This document shows positions 36,998 through 44,705 of a stretch of 64,000 nt of DNA, piece after piece (within the stretch, counting starts at the first letter, position 1; each line of letters starts with the position of its first letter). A program made the translations under genes and the position numbers. This stretch comes from Trichomonas vaginalis G3 (Eukaryota; Parabasalia; Trichomonadida; Trichomonadidae), in NCBI RefSeq assembly GCF_026262505.1, contig NC_067206.1, positions 11,861,507 through 11,925,506 on the forward strand, given 5' to 3'. Under the pieces are notes generated by a model. The model saw only the letters and a program-made list of their open reading frames with translations, searched no databases and had not been told where the DNA came from.

Positions 36998-39667
36998 ATG
37001 AGTGTTGTTCCATATGCATATGAATGTTATAAGTCTAGCGTACTTCAATATAAAGAATATACTCTCAGAATTACTGATAATGCTTTAGTCATACATAAAG
37101 AAGGTGCTGATGAAGACATTACCATCGGTCCTGGTATATTACCTATCGAGCAACCAGATGGTACAATTGTTGAAACAGACTTAAATCAATACCTTCAAGC
37201 GTTACAGAATCGTGTGACAAAAGTAGAGAATAATTACTTAGATGCTCCATTCTTCACAACTGATAGAGATTATATGTTTTCATGTATGGCGAGTAATGGT
37301 TTGCAAGAAACTCGTGAGGTAAATATTAATGAAGCATTAGAGACTATAATATATCATGTTAAACGGTTATTATCGATTGACCATGGAGTTCATTTTGACC
37401 CAAGGTCTACACTGTTCAATATACCAATGATTGAAAACAGTCAATTAACATTTAAAGAAGATACATTGTATAATGCTTTAAACGCAGCATTTGCTTATAT
37501 ATTAGGTCATGAACAAGTACAAAATAGTGGTATTGCAATATACTTAGATAAAGTTATGTTAAAGAAACCATTGACATTCACAGAAGATGGTCCAAAAGCA
37601 ACTGGTATTGTTGGTGATGGAACATTATTGACGAAAGAATACTTAGCAAGTCATGTCGGAGAATTTTTCTCCACTAATGATAGCATCAGTACAACACCAG
37701 AAGTTATTTTATTGAAGAAACCAATCACATTTGATGTTAAAGGAAAGACAAAAGCAACTGGTATAGCTGGCGATGGAGTTCTTCTGACTAAGGAATACTT
37801 GAAGAAAAATATCAATGACTTCGTTGAAATTGTCAAAGATAAAGAATCTGGTCTTAAGTTCAACCCTTTATCATTCATCTTTGCCATAGCAAACGCCGGT
37901 GCTACTGCAGCCTCATGGATATCACTCCAGAGTCAAATAAATGCTCTTTGGGCTTTTGTTGAAAGTCAAGAAGGTATAGATACTGTTCTTGACACTCTGG
38001 GTAATCTTGGTCCAAATCATAAAGGAGGTTTTGTGGATGGAATAAAAAATTTAGTTGAAAAGACTAAAACAAGTTTCCAGAAGATAACTCATATAGAAAG
38101 ATTCAGAAATGAAGGTTATATGGAACTTGAGAGTTTTGATGTGACTGGACCTTTGGAACCAATTCCAATGCCACGTGATGCTAATGATGAAGAAGAGAAA
38201 GATCCTGGACCAAAAACAATCATTTCTACGTTAAGTACTTTGTACCCTGATTTTGTGACCTTAGTGAAAGTTGCTAATACATCAAGAAAGAACAATAATA
38301 TTAATATGTCTGGTACTGATGACCTTACTGATTATCTTTATCTCATTCTTGCTGAATTAGCGAAGAAAGTTGAGGAGAACAAAAATAATGGAGGAAGAAC
38401 TGCACTTAAGATTGCAGACAAAGCTGACAAAAGTTATGTTGACGAAGAGATACGTAAAGTTGCATCTAAAGAATATACTTTATCACAGTCTGTCATACTT
38501 AAGACAATCAAAGGTCCAGAGAAAGATATGTACCCAGGTGATGGTACAACAGTTAAAGTTAATGAAAGAGTTTCATTCCCATCTGGTATTGATGCAAAAG
38601 AAGTATATATTAATGGTGAAAACATCAATACAACATTGATTCCTTTGAAAAATAATGAGTTCACTGAACCTTTGACAGTTAAATCAATTCGTTCAAGAGA
38701 AGACAAACCTGTTATAATCAATAAAATAGGAGCTGATAATGACCAACCAGTTCAAATCAAGAAAATAAGAGCTGATGACATTATCTTGAACTATACTTTA
38801 GGCTCAAGTGCACCTTTAGAGAATCCAAGCACTAGTGTAAGAGATACACTTAATAGTTTAGATAGTAAATGTACGAACATTGAAGGTCATGTCAGAAACT
38901 TTGAAACACATGAGCTACCAACAATGTTAGATAAGAAAGCTGACAAAACTTATGTGGATGCAGAACTAACAAAGAAATTTTGGAAACCAGATAAAATGAC
39001 ATTTACAACAGAAATTATAAATGGTGAACCAGCAACTCCATTTGAATTTGTTAGAGGTCTTCAACCAGATACTTTTGAATTTTTCTTGGATAATTCTATT
39101 GAACTAACATTACATTATAAAAGTGGAACAAATGCAACATTTCATCCGGGAGATACATTCCAAATGGTATTTAATGACATAAGTTCTTTAGAATATGTTT
39201 ATAGAGCTATGAGCATATATGATTTAATATATCCTATAGGAGCTGTTTATACGTCTATGAATCCAATAAATCCAAACACTTTATTTGGTGGTAGATGGTA
39301 TGAAATAGTTGACAGTTTTCCATTCTACACTAATACGCAGTCAATGAAGATGGGAGGTTCAAAGAAAATAGGTATTGAAAACCTTCCTTCACATATGCAT
39401 AGGTTCAGTGGAAGAACATCTGTGGAAGGAAACCATTCACATTCAATGACAAAAAGAGGTTATACAAATCTTGCAGCAGGTTCGGATAGACAGGGAATGC
39501 ATAGATATGATATTTCAAGTGACCCAGTAGATTCAAGCACAGGTATTTTCTGTGGAACTGCAGGAAATCATACACATGTTGTAGCTGGCATTACAGACCC
39601 AGCAGGTAATGGAAAAGATTATATGCCTCCTTATATAACAATGCACGCTTGGATACGAGTTGGTTAA
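36998..39667 (+). CDS. Tail-fibre-like protein with C-terminal collar domain, 889 aa
   Basis: Residues ~186-225 and ~234-277 form an internal duplication (PKATGIVGDGTLLTKEYL and TKATGIAGDGVLLTKEYL). Coiled-coil stretches follow, then a segment near 625-655 almost identical to element 2 (NIEGHVRNFE, ELPTMLDKKADKT). The C-terminal ~145 residues are a phage tail-collar-like domain: YPIGAVYTSMN near 745, GGSKKIGIENLPSHMH, GNHTHVVAG and a YMPPYITMHAWIRV end. It would be a trimeric attachment fibre. The stop overlaps the convergent 57-aa gene in TTAA. Confidence 0.85.
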   Translation: MSVVPYAYECYKSSVLQYKEYTLRITDNALVIHKEGADEDITIGPGILPIEQPDGTIVETDLNQYLQALQNRVTKVENNYLDAPFFTTDRDYMFSCMASNGLQETREVNINEALETIIYHVKRLLSIDHGVHFDPRSTLFNIPMIENSQLTFKEDTLYNALNAAFAYILGHEQVQNSGIAIYLDKVMLKKPLTFTEDGPKATGIVGDGTLLTKEYLASHVGEFFSTNDSISTTPEVILLKKPITFDVKGKTKATGIAGDGVLLTKEYLKKNINDFVEIVKDKESGLKFNPLSFIFAIANAGATAASWISLQSQINALWAFVESQEGIDTVLDTLGNLGPNHKGGFVDGIKNLVEKTKTSFQKITHIERFRNEGYMELESFDVTGPLEPIPMPRDANDEEEKDPGPKTIISTLSTLYPDFVTLVKVANTSRKNNNINMSGTDDLTDYLYLILAELAKKVEENKNNGGRTALKIADKADKSYVDEEIRKVASKEYTLSQSVILKTIKGPEKDMYPGDGTTVKVNERVSFPSGIDAKEVYINGENINTTLIPLKNNEFTEPLTVKSIRSREDKPVIINKIGADNDQPVQIKKIRADDIILNYTLGSSAPLENPSTSVRDTLNSLDSKCTNIEGHVRNFETHELPTMLDKKADKTYVDAELTKKFWKPDKMTFTTEIINGEPATPFEFVRGLQPDTFEFFLDNSIELTLHYKSGTNATFHPGDTFQMVFNDISSLEYVYRAMSIYDLIYPIGAVYTSMNPINPNTLFGGRWYEIVDSFPFYTNTQSMKMGGSKKIGIENLPSHMHRFSGRTSVEGNHSHSMTKRGYTNLAAGSDRQGMHRYDISSDPVDSSTGIFCGTAGNHTHVVAGITDPAGNGKDYMPPYITMHAWIRVG

Positions 39668-39837
39668 CTCAAGATCACGATCACAAACTGTTTCTCAGTA
39701 TGAATGAGTAGCTCTATTTTTACATCATTACTGAAGTATTTCTTTTCTTCATCAATGACAGAAAGAATGTTTTCATCATCTTTTAAAGATCTTACCAAAG
39801 TTAGATCTTCATCAGAAAATCTCAAAGAAAGACTCAT
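39664..39837 (-). CDS. Small acidic protein, 57 aa
   Basis: The frame (MSLSLRFSDEDLTLVRSL start, LLIHTEKQFVIVILS end) has a strong leader on its own strand, TATTTTTATTAGTGCATAAATG. It overlaps the fibre gene stop in TTAA. The alternating hydrophobic end suggests a beta strand pair. The leader and packing argue that it is expressed; the function is unknown. Confidence 0.6.
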   Translation of the reverse strand: MSLSLRFSDEDLTLVRSLKDDENILSVIDEEKKYFSNDVKIELLIHTEKQFVIVILS

Positions 39838-39901
39838 TTATGCACTAATAAAAATATAGCTAATTATTTTTTTATCTGAACTTTTTATCGGGTATATAAA
39901 G

Positions 39902-40351
39902 ATGTCTGAACATCATATAAAGTTCTTTAAGATCCAACAGTTTGTAGATGAAGTGAAGAAGCAAAATAAAACAGCAAAGAGACTACTTATATGCTTACCA
40001 CAAACATTATGTCAAGGAAAGTATGGTTATAGTGCAAGTCCGATCATGATCTTTGTCGATAAGCAGAAATACACAAATGAAGGTTTAGCTAATTTACTCA
40101 AGTTTGAAAAGATAGCTATAAACATTCCTGACCATTTCTCAGCGAGAATAAACCTTGACAAGACTAAAAGTTATTGTTTATATGTAGATCTCACGAAATC
40201 AACAAAGAGTAAAGACAAAGAATATAACCCAGTTGAACTTAAGACAATGGGTAAGAACTTACTCAAAGCTGCTATCAAACCTGTCGAAGAGATCGACATT
40301 GAGGATGAAGCAGAAGAAATAGATGTAGATCCTGAATGTTATAAACGATAA
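39902..40351 (+). CDS. Unknown 149-aa protein
   Basis: The product has an alpha/beta N-terminal domain (IKFFKIQQFVDEVKKQ, RLLICLPQTLCQGKYGYSAS) and a Lys-rich middle (KSTKSKDKEY). The tail is acidic (EEIDIEDEAEEIDVDPECY). The leader CTTTTTATCGGGTATATAAAG lies directly before the start. The family is not recognised. Confidence 0.65.
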   Translation: MSEHHIKFFKIQQFVDEVKKQNKTAKRLLICLPQTLCQGKYGYSASPIMIFVDKQKYTNEGLANLLKFEKIAINIPDHFSARINLDKTKSYCLYVDLTKSTKSKDKEYNPVELKTMGKNLLKAAIKPVEEIDIEDEAEEIDVDPECYKR

Positions 40352-40354
40352 AGT

Positions 40355-40657
40355 TTATTTTTGGAGGAAGATGGTGTCAGACCCTTTAATCTGGTATGCT
40401 TGTTCTAGGTAATTGCAGAAACCTAGAAAGATTGGTATTGGTCTGAGTTTCATATCTGTTCTCTCATCTCTCCATTGAAGCAAGTAAATTTTCATGAAGA
40501 GTTCGTCTGGATTCTCAGGTTTTGGTACACACTGATCGAAGATCTGTATGACCTCTTCATGACCGTACTCCCTCTGGTCAGACATGAGTGTTCTGAAGAA
40601 CTTTTGCATCTTCGGACCAGGTTTAGCATCTATGCAACGAGTGGGTCTCATTGACAT
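40355..40657 (-). CDS. Unknown ~100-aa protein
   Basis: It starts MSMRPTRCIDAKPGPKMQKF, and the rest is helical with a CVPKPENPDELFMKI segment and QWRDERTDMKLRP. It is head to head with the gene at 40,681 across 23 bp. The second Met (40,651) is an alternative start. It belongs to the set with the GTCAC-type promoter and a more balanced base composition. Function unknown. Confidence 0.55.
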   Translation of the reverse strand: MSMRPTRCIDAKPGPKMQKFFRTLMSDQREYGHEEVIQIFDQCVPKPENPDELFMKIYLLQWRDERTDMKLRPIPIFLGFCNYLEQAYQIKGSDTIFLQK

Positions 40658-40680
40658 TTTTGTCACTTTTATTTGGTCGA

Positions 40681-40887
40681 ATGGAAGGATTCGAGTTCAT
40701 GCCACTTGACAGCAAAGAAGGTGCAGAAGAGGTTGTTGTTGCTGCATTCTATGCGAGCTCACACGTTGACGCATTCCGAACTTACCAGGATGACCTCGAA
40801 AAAGAAGGTCGAAAGCTTGGAAAGATCCAAATGTTGCTTGAGTTCTTCCGTGGAAACCTTGCACAGAAGTATGAGAAGAAAGAATAA
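40681..40887 (+). CDS. Small helical protein, 68 aa
   Basis: It starts MEGFEFMPLDSKEGAEEVVV; the remainder is helical and charged (RTYQDDLEKEGRKLGKIQML, LLEFFRGNLAQKYEKK). GTCACTTTTATTTGGTCGA directly precedes the ATG, the second promoter class of the element. Base composition is more GC-rich than in the capsid genes. No family is recognised. Confidence 0.6.
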   Translation: MEGFEFMPLDSKEGAEEVVVAAFYASSHVDAFRTYQDDLEKEGRKLGKIQMLLEFFRGNLAQKYEKKE

Positions 40888-40944
40888 ACAACTAATTATT
40901 ACTGAGCTTAGCTCATAAATGTAAGTTTTTACTCTGATCAGATC

Positions 40945-41451
40945 TTAGATCTCGTCGGGACAAGCGGAAAGGATAAAGTCCATGAGCTGGACTTTTGTCT
41001 TAGTGAGCGGTACTGCGGTCATGAGTAGTTCGCGCTTGTTTGAGCCACTTGGAACGCGACCCTTCCAATTCCTCATAGATCTCAAGGCAGAGATCGTGAA
41101 GAACTCAAGGACAAAGAGTCTTTGAGACTTGGTAAGGAATCCCTCATCATCTCTTTCATCCTGGAGGGTCTTTGTGGATGCAGTGGACTTGATCTCGTCT
41201 TCCTCGATCGGATCATTCTCATAATCTTCATCACCCTTCTTCCTAAACGTCATCTGCTCTCTCTTGTAGTCGTTCCTGAGAGCATTGAGTCCAGCTTCAA
41301 GATCTTGTGAGTTCTTTGCAGGTTTATTGAAAGTTTTCTTTTCCTGCATTTGCTGTATAAGCTGGGTTTGCTGTTGCATCATCTGCATCATCATTGCCAT
41401 CATATCTAGTGTTGGTGATGCTGGAGCTGGTGTTGTACCATCTTGGGACAT
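40945..41451 (-). CDS. Unknown 168-aa protein with Met/Gln-rich segment
   Basis: The start is placed at 41,451 (MSQDGTTPAPASPTLDMM). Upstream the frame stays open only because it crosses the 15-bp minisatellite. The product has a Met/Gln stretch (MMAMMMQMMQQQTQLIQQMQ), a charged coiled region and a helical C-terminal domain (TKSQRLFVLEFFTISALRSM). GACCGAATG precedes it, like GGTCGAATG at 40,681. Function unknown. Confidence 0.6.
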   Translation of the reverse strand: MSQDGTTPAPASPTLDMMAMMMQMMQQQTQLIQQMQEKKTFNKPAKNSQDLEAGLNALRNDYKREQMTFRKKGDEDYENDPIEEDEIKSTASTKTLQDERDDEGFLTKSQRLFVLEFFTISALRSMRNWKGRVPSGSNKRELLMTAVPLTKTKVQLMDFILSACPDEI

Positions 41452-41850
41452 TCGGTCGTCGGTTATGTCTTTACAAAAGACTGCTTTACAAAAGACAGCT
41501 TTACAAAAGACAGCTTTACAAAAGACAGCTTTACAAAAGACAGCTTTACAAAAGACTGCTTTACAAAAGACAGCTTTACAAAAGACAGCTTTACAAAAGA
41601 CGTCTTGACAAAAGACAGCTTTACAAAAGACTGCTTTACAAAAGCATTTTCTCACAAAATTGAATACTTTTGCTTTACAAAAGACGTCTTGACAAAAGAT
41701 TGCTTTACAAAAGTCTGCTTTACAAAAGACGTCTTGACAAAAGATTGCTTTACAAAAGTCTGCTTTACAAAAGATTGCTTTACAAAAGATTGCTTTACAA
41801 AAGTCTGCTTTACAAAAGACAGCTTTACAAAAGATTGCTTTACAAAAGCC
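41452..41850. repeat. Promoter minisatellite: about 24 copies of a 15-bp unit
   Basis: The unit CTTTACAAAAGACAG, with variants CTTTACAAAAGATTG, CTTTACAAAAGTCTG and CTTGACAAAAGACGT, fills the spacer between two divergent genes. It is interrupted once near 41,650. Because 15 is a multiple of three, long open frames of repeating FCKAV/FTKDS pentapeptides appear on both strands; I regard these as by-products. Confidence 0.9.
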
Positions 41851-42249
41851 ATGACTGATCTTCATCCAATTTGTTTAATCGAACTTAATGAAGTAATTTC
41901 TGCATATCTCCTGCATGTATTTGGAAACGAGAGGATAAGACAACTCACCAAGGTTTCCAGACGCCAGATCCAAAGACTTGAATCAACTGCAGGAGTAATC
42001 CTAAGCTTTGAAGAAGGATTAACCAATAAGAAAGATGTCATTGACTCCAAGCGTGAAAGCCTTGCTGCTTTCTTACGCAAACACCCATGGGTCGATGTTG
42101 ATCTCCAAACTCCTTACCAAGGACTCGTTGAAACCTTCACGACCTACAGACAGCTCCTTGACAGACCTGAGCAGAACCTTCTGGTCGAACGTGATGGCAC
42201 ATTAAGCCCTACAGACGAGTCAATCCAGAGAGAAGAAGCTCAAGAGTAA
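41851..42249 (+). CDS. Unknown 132-aa helical protein
   Basis: The start ATG at 41,851 immediately follows the last minisatellite unit. The product begins MTDLHPICLIELNEVISAYL, is helical (RQIQRLESTAGVILSF, ESLAAFLRKHPWV) and ends with an acidic tail (ESIQREEAQE). It is divergent from the 168-aa gene, so both may be controlled by the array. Base composition is more balanced than in virion genes. No family recognised. Confidence 0.6.
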   Translation: MTDLHPICLIELNEVISAYLLHVFGNERIRQLTKVSRRQIQRLESTAGVILSFEEGLTNKKDVIDSKRESLAAFLRKHPWVDVDLQTPYQGLVETFTTYRQLLDRPEQNLLVERDGTLSPTDESIQREEAQE

Positions 42250-42285
42250 AAATCTGACATTTATACTTTACATGACATTTTTTTC

Positions 42286-42861
42286 ATGAGTGTTCACGTT
42301 AAGATCAATGATGAAAACATGACTTCATGGGAAGATATCATTGATGACATAGAGAATGACCTTGATGAAAACATGATGGGAGCTCAAACGTCAGTTAAGG
42401 TCAAACTTGGTGAAGTTCAAGAAAAGATCTCCGAGATCAATGCAAAAATATCTGCTCTTACAGAGGTTGACGTTTATTACAGAAGCTTGGAGAGAACTTT
42501 AAGCAAACTTGAACGTCAGAACCAAAGTCTCATAGTTGTGCTCCAGAAACTCAGTCTCATGCGTAAAGCATATAATGACTACCTACATGTAAGAGACTTA
42601 CCTTCTTATTCTACTCCAGATCTCGACTTTTCCGATATAAGTCCAATCCTTATTGATACAACACTTACGATAGCAGGGATGCTTCCTACATATCCAGAAT
42701 ATGATAACTTACCTCAGCTCTTCGAGTATCTCAAGAAAAAGTTCATGATCTTATTATGCGAGACCATGAAAAGACGTCAAAATACCAGAACAGAACGAGA
42801 ACAGAGCTTACTAATAGACTTATTATATAATACTAAAGAAATAAAGGAGTTTTTATTCTAA
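42286..42861 (+). CDS. Unknown 191-aa coiled-coil protein
   Basis: The N-terminal half has an acidic start (SWEDIIDDIENDLDEN) and a coiled coil near 45-105 (VQEKISEINAKISALTEV, RTLSKLERQNQSLIVVLQKL). The C-terminal half is helical and Leu-rich. TGACATTTTTTTCATG at the start belongs to the second promoter class. The stop overlaps the convergent neighbour by 9 bp. Confidence 0.65.
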   Translation: MSVHVKINDENMTSWEDIIDDIENDLDENMMGAQTSVKVKLGEVQEKISEINAKISALTEVDVYYRSLERTLSKLERQNQSLIVVLQKLSLMRKAYNDYLHVRDLPSYSTPDLDFSDISPILIDTTLTIAGMLPTYPEYDNLPQLFEYLKKKFMILLCETMKRRQNTRTEREQSLLIDLLYNTKEIKEFLF

Positions 42862-43140
42862 CTTTGGTATTTTTGGGAAGAACTGATCTGGATCATATTT
42901 GTCAACCACAGGTTTTGGTATCAAAAGTCTCTCTGGTTCTTGGACGGCTGGTACTGGAAATGGTTCCTTTGGTTTCCTAGCTTTTGGGAGATCTAAAAAT
43001 TTTCTTGGTCTCTTTCTTTTGTGTAAGTGTTGTCCATTTTTATCGACAACGAATGTGAGCTTTCCGTCGTCAAAGATGAATGTCGTCGCTTCTTCAGTTC
43101 CCTCATCAACTATTATCTTCTTGATCTTTCTCTTCTCCAT
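42853..43140 (-). CDS. Small basic protein with strand-rich N-terminus, ~95 aa
   Basis: Starts MEKRKIKKIIVDEGTEEATT, then FIFDDGKLTFVVDKNGQHLH, KRKRPRKFLDLP and a Pro-rich tail. The start at 43,140 is preferred because GTCACTTTTTCTGTTAATGG precedes it with the same spacing as at 44,188. It overlaps the 3' end of the methylase gene by 35 bp. Function unknown. Confidence 0.6.
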   Translation of the reverse strand: MEKRKIKKIIVDEGTEEATTFIFDDGKLTFVVDKNGQHLHKRKRPRKFLDLPKARKPKEPFPVPAVQEPERLLIPKPVVDKYDPDQFFPKIPKLE

Positions 43141-43948
43141 TAACAGAAAAAGTGACATATATTACTTCATTATTTTTCTGAGTGTTAGGATTAATTAAAC
43201 CTCTATCTATAACATGCTTTCTCATAGGAAATTTCTCTCCATATCTTTTTGTCAATATCTCTATAAGTTCTTCTGTATAAGATTTATCACTACTGAAGTA
43301 AATAGATGGATAATTAAGGACATCAAAGGTTTCTACAGTATCTTTAAGAGTCCATTCATCTCCATACTGTATAGAATAAGTATGGAAGTATGGAGGATCA
43401 CATATAAAGAAAACATTGGGAAGATCTTTATACTCATTGAAGAGTATTCTCCAATCTTTATGAACAATAGTTAAACCTTCAAGATAGTCATCTATGTTTT
43501 CACCAAATAAGTTAGTATATCTGAGGTATAACACTTTCTTCATTAATGTGTCAAGATCATAGTATTTGTATGCTCCAGAATAGAGAAGACGTGAACATAA
43601 TGTATCCCAGTCTATGTATGGAGCTTTACTTATAACTTCTCTGACGATCTCTTTCTGATCAGTAGGAATTTTCTCATCTGGCTTAACATTTATTCTCTCC
43701 TTAAGTTCCTTAAGTATTTCATTCGTGTCATGAATGTGTTTCAGTCTATCAACGTAGTTATCATAGTCGTTAGCTATGATCGTTGCTTTTGGGAACATAA
43801 TATGCAACAGATGAGAGATATAGAGAGAACCACCAAAGAGGTCAACGAAGACAGAATCCCCTTTGATGTCTTTGAGTATGTCGATAAGATCTTTCCTGAT
43901 CTTCGACTTATTACCTATGAAAGGTAAAGGAGGTTTGGTAAAAATCAT
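43106..43948 (-). CDS. DNA adenine-N6 methyltransferase (Dam/D12 class), element 3
   Basis: This 280-residue enzyme carries KPPLPFIGNK (residues ~5-14), SAM motif FVDLFGGS near 32-39 and catalytic DPPYF near 181-185, then SSDKSYTEELIEIL. It is clearly homologous to the element 2 enzyme (shared NDYDNYVDRLKHI-type segment and overall length). The shared presence suggests a selected function, such as protecting element DNA or controlling its expression. The leader on its strand has ATTTTTATTACCATATAAATG. Confidence 0.92.
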   Translation of the reverse strand: MIFTKPPLPFIGNKSKIRKDLIDILKDIKGDSVFVDLFGGSLYISHLLHIMFPKATIIANDYDNYVDRLKHIHDTNEILKELKERINVKPDEKIPTDQKEIVREVISKAPYIDWDTLCSRLLYSGAYKYYDLDTLMKKVLYLRYTNLFGENIDDYLEGLTIVHKDWRILFNEYKDLPNVFFICDPPYFHTYSIQYGDEWTLKDTVETFDVLNYPSIYFSSDKSYTEELIEILTKRYGEKFPMRKHVIDRGLINPNTQKNNEVIYVTFSVNGEEKDQEDNS

Positions 43949-43975
43949 TTATATGGTAATAAAAATAAGTGTTTA

Positions 43976-44188
43976 TTAATTGGGTTTGAGTAGGTCTGCT
44001 GCATCTGTATTGCGTCCTCTGTATCTCTCTCCTGGGAGATCGCGGTTGATCATTCCGTGGACTTCGCAGAAAAAAAGGAGCATGACCAAGAGAACAATGA
44101 ACAAGTTTATACAAAAGAATACAACAACAGCGTTCGTTAAGAAGTTCATTGAACTCTTCACATAAGCTATGTCTTCTTCGTAGCCCAT
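43976..44188 (-). CDS. Small membrane protein, 70 aa
   Basis: Starts MGYEEDIAYVKSSMNFLTNA, then one long hydrophobic span (VVVFFCINLFIVLLVMLLFF) near residues 21-40, followed by a basic tail (RDLPGERYRGRN). GACACTTTTTAAGTTAATGG sets this start; an in-frame ATG at 44,206 is possible but would overlap the divergent gene. It sits beside the methylase, as a membrane protein does in element 2. It could be a virion membrane or host-membrane protein. Confidence 0.6.
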   Translation of the reverse strand: MGYEEDIAYVKSSMNFLTNAVVVFFCINLFIVLLVMLLFFCEVHGMINRDLPGERYRGRNTDAADLLKPN

Positions 44189-44222
44189 TAACTTAAAAAG
44201 TGTCATGACCACTTCATTTTTG

Positions 44223-44597
44223 ATGAAGTCAACAGCTTATGTCCACTTCCTCCCACAAGCACTTGAGGGACAAGAGAAGGTCATCATTGACTACCTTCAA
44301 GCCACTGAGAAGCTCCAAAAGCTTCAAGATCTCCGCGAAGAGTTCAAGTCCCGCTTGAAACAGGAGAACTTACTGCAGGAGTACATGCTCATCCTTTATA
44401 CACTCATTGATGGCTCCCATTTACCATCAGAGTACACTGCAGCTCTTGATGCACTCAAAGATCTTCGCGAACACCGGCCGATCGGTAAAGAAGCCTTCGA
44501 GCTCACCATTGAGCAAGCCATCCTCGCCAAGTACAATGCAAAGAAGCGGATGCTCGAAGCTCTTGATAAGATCAAGGAGTACGTCGAAACGTTCTAA
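44223..44597 (+). CDS. Unknown ~124-aa helical protein
   Basis: The product is helical with ALEGQEKVIIDYLQATEKLQ and REEFKSRLKQENLLQEYMLI, and ends MLEALDKIKEYVETF. An earlier in-frame ATG lies at 44,205, but the spacing to the divergent gene favours 44,223. The base composition is clearly more GC-rich than in the capsid and polymerase genes. Function unknown. Confidence 0.6.
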   Translation: MKSTAYVHFLPQALEGQEKVIIDYLQATEKLQKLQDLREEFKSRLKQENLLQEYMLILYTLIDGSHLPSEYTAALDALKDLREHRPIGKEAFELTIEQAILAKYNAKKRMLEALDKIKEYVETF

Positions 44598-44602
44598 AAT
44601 AA

Positions 44603-44677
44603 TTACTTGAGTAAACGATAAGTTTTATTGAGTAAGTCTTGAAACATTTGTGCTTTTGTTCTTGTTTGAACAACCAT
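44603..44677 (-). CDS. Micro-gene, 24-aa basic peptide
   Basis: A strong leader on its own strand, ATTTTTTATCTAATGTTAAAT, directly precedes the ATG. The peptide MVVQTRTKAQMFQDLLNKTY ends RLLK and forms a basic amphipathic helix. It lies between two genes, where the space would otherwise be empty. Very short, so expression is uncertain. Confidence 0.4.
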   Translation of the reverse strand: MVVQTRTKAQMFQDLLNKTYRLLK

Positions 44678-44705
44678 ATTTAACATTAGATAAAAAATTT
44701 TTTGG

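Noticed and set aside
41443-41865. Pentapeptide-repeat proteins (FCKAV and FTKDS) on both strands
   Set aside because: They arise from a 15-bp minisatellite that stays open in several frames on both strands; ATGs with promoter context lie just outside the array.
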